Source of the DNA: Pteria penguin
Taxonomy: Eukaryota; Mollusca; Bivalvia; Pterioida; Pteriidae
Assembly (NCBI GenBank): GCA_035048485.1
Contig: CM068583.1
Location: 22,977,341 to 23,041,340 of the forward strand
Reading direction: 5' to 3'
DNA length: 64,000 bases
Below, in pieces: positions 37,401 through 64,000 of the stretch; the stretch's first letter is position 1, and each line of letters begins with the position of its first letter. Below the pieces are notes generated by a model that ran no database searches, was not told the DNA's origin, and worked only from the letters and a program-made list of their open reading frames with translations. A program made the position numbers and the translations under genes.

Positions 37401-38305
37401 CAGATCGGGGGTAAGTTAAGGTTGCCGATCGTTTGCTTTATGTTTATATATGTTAGATATTTGCTCCATTTGATGCCTAAATGCGAAGAATCATGCCGGC
37501 CATTCCGTTTATCAAAAATGCAAGTTTACGCAACGTAAGAAATTGTGGCCCTATCATTCATTTAGGGCCACTACTTGCAGCTAGTTACTCTTGTGCTCAA
37601 AATATAATTCTGCAAAGTTGCATTTCACAGTCTATGATAAACACCCAGTTCATCCCCTAGGTGATCCTTGGAATGTTTCGGGTATTATTCTCGTTAGATC
37701 TCAGCGTGATGTCAAACCAACATTGAAAATTAGGTCAAAAATTTTATGGGAAATGTTAACAAAAACTTTTTTTACTTCAGTCCCGCAGTTCATGTTAAAG
37801 TGACAGGCCAAACGGTAATAGGATGCTGACCCATTACGAAGACCTTTGAAACTATATATGGATGTATCAGTGATGTATAACACTTCATATAATACTCCGA
37901 CTTGAAAGTGACTATGAAAAACTGCAAGAAACCCAAATTCATTCCATGTGATTATGATCAGAGTAAATTCTGTATCTAGTCCTAATAACTTAAGGCATAT
38001 ACGGTATGACGAATATGAACTTCTTTCTTAGTTCTTATATTGTCATTATTTACAATATTAAAACTCTACCAGTTATTGTTTGAGAGTAAACCTATCATGT
38101 ACAAGTATGTGAGTGACGGGGAACGTGAACACGTGTTTTCACTTTCTTCGCATTTTCAGTAACGTCACTCATAGCACAGCAAGTAATTCATAAGATTCTC
38201 ATTGTTTATCTAATATATTAATACCTCAGCTTGAGTTCTAGTTTCATTTTCAGTACTTAGTAGTGTCACGAGAAGAGATTCGAACTGTGCCTGATCGTCC
38301 GCCAT
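7474..38305 (-). CDS. IPO5: Importin-5 (RanBP5/karyopherin beta-3), complete, 26 coding exons
   Basis: This is a HEAT-repeat nuclear import receptor. The family carries ribosomal proteins, histones and other cargo through nuclear pores and releases them on RanGTP. Coding exons, 5' to 3' on the minus strand: 38305-38225, 35252-35172, 34327-34135, 33333-33231, 32510-32309, 30937-30812, 29980-29860, 29199-29112, 28387-28281, 25978-25854, 25664-25575, 25085-24912, 24171-23953, 23828-23745, 23121-22989, 18745-18684, 18311-18155, 17787-17615, 16101-15990, 15338-15283, 14469-14347, 13716-13642, 11922-11778, 9294-9066, 8762-8621, 7557-7474. All have AG acceptors and GT donors, and phases match throughout, giving 1094 codons plus TGA (human IPO5 is 1097 aa). 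Diagnostic segments include [98 protein letters not shown] and [18 protein letters not shown]. The start [12 protein letters not shown] fits the N-terminus of the family. No frameshift or missing block was seen. Confidence 0.97.
7558..9065 (-). other. IPO5 last two introns
   Basis: These introns (7558-8620 and 8763-9065) flank exon 25. The first holds the clear SINE copy at 8218-8490; the rest is AT-rich and shows nothing else recognisable. Confidence 0.6.
8218..8490 (-). repeat. tRNA-derived SINE, best-preserved copy
   Basis: Read on the minus strand, the element starts with a tRNA-like head: GCTGGTGTGGCCTAGTGGAC (A box), then GAGGTCTTGGGATCAATTAC (B box). The conserved core follows (complement of GAGGGATCTTTTACATGCCA and TTACTGTCTCATCCAAAAGA). 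The tail is shared with 31008-31295 and 39455-39505 (complement of TTTTACATCACTCCAC). The core resembles the deeply conserved invertebrate SINE domains such as Nin-DC; that family name is an inference. Confidence 0.85.
9295..11777 (-). other. IPO5 intron 23 content
   Basis: Most of this intron is the tandem element at 9759-11030. The flanks are unique AT-rich sequence. The short open frame at 11286-11573 on the minus strand has no recognisable similarity. Confidence 0.55.
9759..11030. mobile_element. Pearl-like element with three tandem ~320-bp units
   Basis: The element opens with ACAAGAGCAACGCCTAGCGT and ATAATACGCCCGTC. It then has three units starting at C-runs (about 9994, 10312 and 10642), each followed by AAAATCATAAATTTCTCAAA at 10011, 10329 and 10657. 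Each unit contains ATGACCTAGGACATATGGTC or its last-copy variant. The end carries a GACGGACACACGGACGGACAG microsatellite and CATAATACGTCCCGTCTATTTGACGGG, a short hairpin. Core tandem repeats next to an ACGG-type microsatellite are typical of pearl elements of bivalves. No coding capacity is seen. Confidence 0.75.
11923..13641 (-). other. IPO5 intron 22 content
   Basis: This intron holds the MITE at 12006-12928. A smaller repeat tail at about 13310-13400 contains AATAGACCAGAATTGCTTTGC and a CCGGCCAAAAA phrase, shared with 30575-30612. The remainder looks unique. Confidence 0.55.
12006..12928. mobile_element. TA-flanked MITE, family A, copy 1
   Basis: The termini are inverted repeats. The left reads TA-CCGTATTCACTCGTGTATAA-TACGCAC, and the right reads GTGCGTATTATACACAGATG followed by CGTACTATACACGAGTGAATACGG-TA. 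The TA dinucleotides at both ends fit a Tc1/mariner or pogo-type target duplication. Length is about 920 bp with no transposase frame. Copies 2 and 3 are at 26143 and 35828. Confidence 0.88.
13770..14100 (-). repeat. Diverged SINE-like copy
   Basis: The phrase GGACTTTTAACGTGCAGAGG and the flanking order resemble the SINE core. On the minus strand the right end reads GGTAGCTAGGTGGTAAAGTC, an A-box-like start. About 45 bases later comes a weak B-box-like TTTAGATTCCTGG. It lies in the intron between exons 21 and 22. The 117-codon open frame over it is not a gene. Confidence 0.5.
14996..15175. repeat. Imperfect palindrome / small foldback element
   Basis: AATCAATTTATAAGAAATGA and CTATAGACAAGAACCGAGGC lie on the left arm. 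Their complements (TCATTCCTTAATTGTATTAA and GCCTTGGTTTTTGTCTAAAC) lie on the right arm around an AT-rich centre, so about 75 bases on each side can pair. This looks like a short MITE or foldback element in the intron between exons 20 and 21. Confidence 0.7.
15283..15338 (-). CDS. IPO5: IPO5 exon 20, charged linker micro-exon
   Basis: This 56-base exon encodes the charged linker [18 protein letters not shown], which continues into DDEDVYIL in exon 21. It matches the acidic segment that precedes the C-terminal HEAT repeats in IPO5. Its small size means automated annotation could skip it, but skipping would break the frame (56 is not a multiple of three). Confidence 0.9.
15339..15989 (-). other. 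IPO5 intron 19, nothing recognised
   Basis: AT-rich unique sequence without a supported feature. Confidence 0.5.
16260..16310. repeat. 26-bp direct duplication
   Basis: GGTTTATTCAGACCCATGCT followed by TGTTC(T) occurs twice in tandem with no mismatch over 25 bases. This points to a recent slippage or duplication event. Confidence 0.95.
16581..17514. mobile_element. TA-flanked MITE, family B
   Basis: The ends form inverted repeats: TA-CCGTAATTTCTGGATTATAT on the left and CTATAGTCCAGAAATTACGG-TA on the right, about 930 bp apart. Inner sub-terminal phrases (CCTCGACCTATACAAGGCTTC, CTATAGTCCGCATCGACCTA) repeat the GACCTATA motif several times near both ends. No transposase frame is present. It lies in IPO5 intron 18. 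Confidence 0.88.
17788..18683 (-). other. IPO5 introns 16 and 17, nothing recognised
   Basis: The introns flanking exon 17 (17788-18154 and 18312-18683) hold AT-rich unique sequence only. The open frame running past exon 17 into the intron is read-through of a GATG|GTATCC donor. Confidence 0.5.
19062..20006. mobile_element. pogo/Tigger-type MITE
   Basis: The element is flanked by TA on both sides. It starts CAGTCAAACCTCGTTATCTC and ends in the inverse GATATCGAAGTTTGACTG. Sub-terminal ATTCGAGATATC and TTCGAGATATCC motifs recur five or more times near both ends. CAGT...ACTG termini with a TA duplication are characteristic of the pogo/Tigger group. It is about 940 bp long with no long open frame, so it is non-autonomous. 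It lies in IPO5 intron 15. Confidence 0.9.
21001..21185. repeat. Fragment related to the pearl-like unit
   Basis: GTCCAAGGGCCATAACTCTT, AGGTCAATCAAGACCAAACTCGAACTTG and CAAATTTCAAGTTAGTAACTTCAA parallel the order of phrases inside the units at 9994-10960 (GTCCAAGGGCCATAAATC, GTCAATCGTAACAAAACTCG). The fragment is diverged and truncated. Confidence 0.6.
21326..22680. mobile_element. piggyBac-type MITE with TTAA target sites
   Basis: The left boundary is TTAA-CCCTAGTCATGCT (21326-21342). The right boundary is the exact inverse AGCATGACTAGGG-TTAA (22664-22680). A 13-bp perfect terminal inverted repeat beginning CCCTAG and flanked by TTAA is diagnostic of the piggyBac superfamily. The 1355-bp interior has no transposase frame. 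Near the right end, two copies of the palindrome CCCGGATTATTCCGGG (22602-22617 and 22645-22660) form candidate sub-terminal binding hairpins. Confidence 0.93.
22602..22660. repeat. Paired CCCGGATTATTCCGGG palindromes
   Basis: Two identical 16-bp palindromes lie 43 bases apart, just inside the right terminus of the piggyBac-type MITE. They may be sub-terminal transposase sites of the parent element; this is inferred from their location. Confidence 0.85.
23122..25853 (-). other. IPO5 introns 10-14, mostly unique
   Basis: The introns between exons 10 and 15 (23122-23744, 23829-23952, 24172-24911, 25086-25574 and 25665-25853) are short and AT-rich. I see no clear transposon in them. The plus-strand open frame at 23165-23455 (96 codons) has no recognisable domain. 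Confidence 0.5.
26143..27039. mobile_element. TA-flanked MITE, family A, copy 2
   Basis: The termini TA-CCGTATTTACTCGAATATAA-TACACAC and GTGCGTATTATATTCAAGTA-AATACGG-TA are inverted and near-identical to those of the copies at 12006 and 35828. The interior phrases TTGATAATAATACCCGTTAC and AATTGACATCTTGTTTTGGA also occur, inverted, in the 35828 copy. It lies in IPO5 intron 9. Confidence 0.9.
27068..27672. repeat. Long-period tandem repeat (~160-180 bp), about four units
   Basis: Units share the order AGTAGTGACCTTGACCTTTC, ATCTATTGACCCCAAAATC, TTTTGATAAGTATCCATATG and ACTTGAATTATCATCCAGAAACCAATAATT, with substantial divergence. A related array in reverse orientation lies at about 46490-46900. 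Period and content recall core repeats of bivalve pearl-type elements. Confidence 0.7.
28388..29111 (-). other. IPO5 intron 8, degraded repeats
   Basis: At about 28660-28990 there are diverged duplicated phrases (CACTGATGTCATGCAAGATCA and TTAATGGCATGCAAGAGATCA; AATCAAGGTCAAGATCAAAA). They are probably remnants of the GGTCAAGGTCA-type repeats. Nothing coding is present. Confidence 0.4.
29112..29199 (-). CDS. IPO5: IPO5 exon 8, acidic loop
   Basis: This exon encodes about residues 303-331, including [20 protein letters not shown]. In importin-beta family receptors an acidic loop in this region contributes to RanGTP and cargo exchange. It is shorter and less aspartate-rich than the vertebrate loop. 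It begins with two bases completing a Val codon and ends with AG of a Ser codon. Confidence 0.9.
29200..29859 (-). other. IPO5 intron 7, nothing recognised
   Basis: AT-rich unique sequence without a supported feature. Confidence 0.5.
30225..30615. repeat. Two tandem pearl-like units with GACGGACAGACGG tracts
   Basis: Two related segments follow one another. Each ends in a microsatellite-like stretch (GACGGATGGACAGACAGACA at 30307, GACGGACGGACAGACGGATT at 30549). Each then has TTTGCCAATTTATACACCGG or TTCGCCAATTAATAGACCGG followed by GCTTTGCA. The CCGG...GCTTTGCA end recurs at 13366-13400 and, inverted, at 57220-57250. It lies in IPO5 intron 6. Confidence 0.7.
31008..31295 (-). repeat. tRNA-derived SINE, full-length copy
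   Basis: It aligns along its whole length with 8218-8490: tail TTTTACATTACTCCACAAGA, core GTGAGAGATCTTTTACATGC, TTTTACTGTTTCATCAGAAAG, then the tRNA-like head on the minus strand (AAGGTGTGGCCCTGTGGATG, then AGGTCCTGGGGTTGACTCTC). The A and B boxes are about 45 bases apart. It lies in IPO5 intron 5. Confidence 0.85.
31296..32308 (-). other. IPO5 intron 5 remainder, nothing recognised
   Basis: AT-rich unique sequence with a pyrimidine tract (about 31658-31685, TTTTTCTTTTTCTTTTTC). The short open frames on both strands at 31754-32028 have no recognisable similarity. Confidence 0.45.
32815..33095. repeat. Dispersed repeat ending in ATGCCCCCTATCTATCGATC
   Basis: The segment has CTGCATTTGTGAAACACTAATGCC at one end and CAGACAGACAAACAGAAAGG plus a CGATCCGGGGGCAT end at the other. 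Related phrases occur at about 14205-14275 (TTTGTGAAACACAAACGCCTCTGGC ... TTTTTATGCCC). It lies in IPO5 intron 4. Confidence 0.55.
33640..34025. repeat. Tandem ~100-130-bp repeat with a GACAGACAGACGAATG end
   Basis: Three units share ACACACATGCCAAATATGAA, CATCTTACGGTTAAAAAGTTA and GGAAAGGTATTGCAATAAGG. The array ends with ATGGACAGACAGACGAATGA and ACCCTTTCGCGAAAAGCGGGGG, a short hairpin. It lies in IPO5 intron 3. A pearl-like structure is likely but the family is not confirmed. Confidence 0.7.
34328..35171 (-). other. IPO5 intron 2, nothing recognised
   Basis: AT-rich unique sequence without a supported feature. Confidence 0.5.
35828..36745. mobile_element. TA-flanked MITE, family A, copy 3 (inverted)
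   Basis: The ends TA-CTGTAAGTACTCGAATATAA and TTATATTCGAGTATTTACAG-TA are inverted repeats and match family A. The interior contains AAAATCCAAAACATAATGTC and TGAATTTGCTTTGCCGTATA, which are complements of phrases in the 26143 copy, so this copy is in opposite orientation. It lies in IPO5 intron 1. Confidence 0.9.
37253..37584. mobile_element. hAT-like MITE with perfect 8-bp target duplication
   Basis: A 332-bp element lies between two identical octamers TTACTCTT (37245-37252 and 37585-37592). Its ends are long inverted repeats of about 70 bases: TAGCTGCAAGTAGTGGCCCT on the left and the complement on the right, continuing through TTACGTTGCGTAAACTTGCA with one or two mismatches. An 8-bp duplication fits the hAT (or P) superfamily. 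It lies in IPO5 intron 1 and has no coding capacity. Confidence 0.93.
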
Positions 38306-38495
38306 GTCTCTTTTCCTGTAAATAGATTTGACCTCTTGACCCGCGGTTTTGTTTGTTCCCGCGTTTTTTGGATATTGAAAAATGTTACGTATACTTTATA
38401 TATATAGATACAGGTACATAGATCTTTAGTTATATGCATTACTAATGGGCCTGTAGATAACTTTCTAATTTCAAACTAATTGAATCAAGTATGGA

Positions 38496-38701
38496 TTTAG
38501 GCATGCGCGGATCCAGACATTTTTGTCAGAGGGGGTCCAACCAAAAAAGGTAAATTTTTATCTTAGAACAGGGGGGGGGGGGGTCCAACCCCCAAAATGC
38601 CCAAATATTACCTTTTTTGGTAAAATTTTCGGATTCCCGGGGGGGGGGTTCCAGACCCCCCTAACCCCCCCCCCCCTCTGTATCCGCGCATGTTTAGGCA
38701 T
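38496..38701. mobile_element. Small GC-rich foldback/MITE near the IPO5 start
   Basis: The ends are CATGCGCGGATCCAGA and TCTGTATCCGCGCATG (inverted, one mismatch), and both sides carry TTTAGGCAT (38496-38504 and 38693-38701), a candidate target duplication. The interior is two G-run/C-run blocks with repeated GGGGGTCCAACC phrases that can fold back. A degraded relative appears at about 41330-41510 in PRKX intron 1. It starts about 190 bases upstream of the IPO5 ATG. Confidence 0.8.
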
Positions 38702-39305
38702 AGACATATAACATGTTATGTCTCTGATTTAGGAGACGACTATTTGCTTCTGAAGAGGGAGTCCTAGGCTAGCTCGTTTTGCATTCTTCCAAATAGTCTG
38801 ACCCCATATGACAGCTGACAAGAAAATATTTCGGCCACCACCAAGGACTAAATAACTTCATTGTCTTTGCTACCATGTATAGTAAATCTGCACAAAAGTA
38901 CATGTATACATATTTTTAAAAAGACCGGGAAGAAACACTGAACTTGAGTAGATTAATTCACGGTGTTCAGTTTTCGAAAAGAATTTTCTCAGTCATCTCT
39001 TGAAAAAACATCACTGATGTAAAGTTGTAGTATTAAAGCCAGACTAAAACTTAAATACTGAAATAAAGAAAATCGCCATATTTTCTGAATAATAACTGAT
39101 TGTTCCGCTCTGATTTTGCCTGATTCTGCATTGGTCAAGTTTTACTGACCAAATCTGTTACAAAATTCACTGCCCCTACTCATGGTGTAATTACTGAGAA
39201 AATAATAATTATACATATGCTCACAAAACAATGAGATCGTTTTCTGTTTGTTCTATCTGTGTATAATTATGGTCCTTCGCATGCGCTTTTACCGTAAGGT
39301 CACTA

Positions 39306-39330
39306 TTTTTTTTTTTTTTTTTTTTTTTTT
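39306..39330. repeat. T homopolymer
   Basis: A run of about 25 T in the divergent intergenic region. It is followed shortly by a run of A, so it could be a remnant retroposon tail or simple slippage. Confidence 0.9.
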
Positions 39331-39454
39331 CGTTTTTGCCGAAATTAAAAAAAAATTATATAGGTAGCCTGACTGCCACTGGTCAGTAAATCTTCTTTTC
39401 TCGTTAACTCCTCATGGATGTACCAGTGCCGGACGGATGATCTGTCTGAAATGT

Positions 39455-39611
<157 letters not shown>

Positions 39612-40343
39612 TATTTTTTTTATTGCAGTGTCCAGTACATTTTTTTTTACAAATCTAGAATGTATAAATATAAAGCTATACGTTTGAAGAACAGATCTGG
39701 TAAATGTGAAAAGAAATTTTCCAAGTAATTTCTTTTTTTTCACACCATTCAAATTGTCAGATATCCCACATAAATACAACGAAGGTATGATACCATGTTG
39801 AATGCTGCAGCACAGCCGTCATTCCCATATAGAAGCGTAAAATAGAATAAAGATAAAACTATAAAAGAGACAAAATTGCTCTAGAATGTGAGATTTGCTT
39901 TTTGTTTTTGTCTTGCTGTTTTTGTTTTACTTCATCTTATTTTCTTTTATTTGATGCAGGTAATAAAATATTAATAAATTTTTAACAAAAATATTTTCTT
40001 TCTATTTTCAGTTATCTCATAAAATCCTCCCCTCCTCTTGCAAAAATCATTTACTTATGATATACATGTATGCAGAATTTTAAGTTACACAAAACGTTAT
40101 TATAAATGATTAGAAAACAACATGCATTTAGGTTTTTTGAAAATGCAAGAACGATAATTTCAACATTTCATGCGAGATAACTCGAGGTAAATTGTCATCA
40201 CAACAAAACACAGGTGCTCGGTCGCTGTGCAGGCTCGTAGAGAACATGTCTACTGTAATGATGAGACTGATTCGGACACACGGGGCTTATTGTGTTATAT
40301 ATGAGGAACTTTTGTGAGTGATTCGTGTTTCAGATTTTTAAGG

Positions 40344-40382
40344 ATGGAGTTTTTTCTTTATTGTGATTATTTAACTTGTTGA
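40344..40382 (+). CDS. Short upstream ORF in the PRKX leader
   Basis: ATGGAG starts a 12-codon frame that ends in TGA five bases before the PRKX start codon. An in-frame TGA at 40364-40366 for the main frame confirms that 40388 is the first usable PRKX ATG. If the leader is transcribed through this point, the uORF could dampen or gate translation. A TTTCAG at 40328-40333 could instead be a splice acceptor, in which case the uORF would still be in the mRNA. Whether it is functional is unknown. Confidence 0.35.
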   Translation: MEFFLYCDYLTC

Positions 40383-40387
40383 TAAAA

Positions 40388-62718
<22,331 letters not shown>

Positions 62719-64000
62719 GTAACATATATGTTTTATACAGTTAAGTGCTCCTAATGACGTTAGGTCAGGCCAAAGAGAATGTCAGGTCAAAAGTCATCAT
62801 TTTGCTAATAGTGACCTCATCAAAGTAATTCATTGTTTTATTATAGTGACAATATTTTCACCAGTAATAATTTTAAGAAAGAGAATTAAACAGGTCATAC
62901 GTTGTCACATAGCCCATATTTGAGTCAACAGTCATTTATGATGGCTAGCTATCAACCAAAGGAGATTTACAAAAATCTTATCTGAAATATGATAATTTAC
63001 GTTGATGAATTATACATGAGTGTATTAGATACCCACTCAGATTTAATTATCTGGAAGTCAAAAGAATCGTAGAAGTGCTTTGAGATATGTGTATTTTGAA
63101 ATTTAAAAAATTTCACTTTACATGCAGTGAGGACATGTTTATGAACAAGTGCTAGACATATGACATTGTTATTATACATTCTGTATGAGAATTATTGATT
63201 TTAATATAAGCATATAAAGTGTACATTATTCTCAATAAAATATTTAATCTTAGAGCAGTCACCCCATTTGTTGATAAAATTCAAGAAAATATCTTCTAAA
63301 GCTTGATAAGTCACGTATGTTTTCTTGATGGATCTAAAATTCTTTTAATAGAATTGAAAAACTATTAGTACCATAATTTTGCAAATTTCTTATTAAAGCG
63401 TGTCAATTATTCAGAAATTTTTTTGTTAAACACTCCTAATTTAACAGCTTATTCTTCAGTAATTTACAATACCAGACTTACTAGCAATACTTGTGACTTG
63501 CCATGTTCATTAACATTTAAATATATTTGTATTGAATTCAATTTCGTGTTTAATTTACGATCATAATTCAGTCACAATTATTACGAATAATGTAGTATGC
63601 AAAACTGCAATGGCCTCATATACCATAAGACAAATCCTGTCATGTGTGTCTACATGGCCAGTTAATCTCACTATGCCCACAATAAAGAATTAAAGGAAAA
63701 CAACAACAAATATGTCAATAACAAACCTACTTCCAATTAAACCAGGTAAATTCGAGCTTCTCTACCTAAAAATGGTTTCAAATTAAGCATAGTATAATAA
63801 GTATTCAACATATTGCTGTTAAGCATAGGTATCGAAGATGTCAGTGTTCAAAGGATTGAAGTTTGACTGCATTTGATGTATATGTATTTATACAATAATC
63901 TGAAATTAGAAGTGTTCGTTATGAGATATTATATATTCATTATATGCTAAAGAAATTACGTATTTACGATATGATTATACTTATATATATTCATTATATT
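62719..64000 (+). other. Start of PRKX intron 7
   Basis: There is no further kinase exon before the window end. Near the right edge (about 63740-63870) a degraded end of the pogo-type MITE can be seen: ATCGAAGATGTCAGTGTTCA and GATTGAAGTTTGACTG. Confidence 0.5.
63740..63870. repeat. Degraded pogo-type MITE remnant
   Basis: The right end GAAGTTTGACTG and the preceding ATCGAAGATGTCAGTGTTC parallel the right terminus of the element at 19062-20006 (GATATCAGTGTTCGAGATATC then GAAGTTTGACTG). AAATTCGAGCTTCTCTACC at 63748 may be the collapsed left end. Confidence 0.6.

Larger units (their letters stand above)
35253..38224 (-). other. IPO5 intron 1 content
   Basis: This first intron carries the family A MITE copy 3 and the hAT-like MITE. 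The stretches 35253-35827, 36746-37244 and 37593-38224 show nothing else recognisable. The plus-strand open frame at 37591-37803 has no similarity I can name. Confidence 0.5.

Noticed and set aside
38523..38711. Plus-strand 62-codon frame rich in Gly and Pro
   Set aside because: It is encoded by the G-run/C-run foldback element and is not a gene.

Overview
The window is a piece of an AT-rich animal genome, not a prokaryotic one. Its three protein-coding genes are split by GT-AG introns. Dispersed tRNA-headed SINEs, miniature inverted-repeat transposons, minisatellites and 'GACGGACAGACGG'-type repeats fill the introns. This repeat mix (pearl-like elements, SINEs with a conserved core, repeats carrying AGGTCAAAGGTCA phrases) and the lophotrochozoan flavour of the proteins suggest a mollusc, probably a bivalve. 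The species cannot be read from the sequence alone.

Layout. (1) 1-3205, plus strand: the last two coding exons and 3' UTR of an LHPP-type HAD phosphatase gene whose 5' part lies left of the window. (2) 3206 to about 4400: the gap between the converging 3' ends of LHPP and IPO5, holding a minisatellite. (3) About 4400-38305, minus strand: a complete importin-5 (IPO5/RanBP5) gene. Its 26 coding exons all join in frame to 1094 codons plus stop, close to the vertebrate length. (4) 38306-40387: a head-to-head intergenic region of about 2.1 kb that should hold both the IPO5 and PRKX promoters and carries a GC-rich foldback element and microsatellites. (5) 40388 to beyond 62718, plus strand: the first seven coding exons (298 codons) of a PRKX-type cAMP-dependent-like protein kinase; the C-terminal tail lies right of the window.

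The introns carry most of the unusual structure. They hold a TTAA-flanked piggyBac-type MITE, a pogo-type MITE with CAGTCAAACCTCG ends, and three members of one TA-flanked MITE family. A fourth TA-flanked element, a hAT-like MITE with a perfect 8-bp target duplication, and several minisatellites (periods of about 28, 39, 51, 55 and 85 bp) are also present. The long open frames around 850-1760 and 39470-39780 are products of tandem repeats, not genes.

The three genes have no evident shared pathway: histidine/lysine phosphatase, nuclear import receptor, and AGC kinase. I see no dedicated novel multi-gene system. The best leads are the intact MITE ends, the transposon next to a divergent promoter, a uORF in the PRKX leader, a decoy splice acceptor before PRKX exon 3, and a small unassigned block with open frames at 47268-48249.
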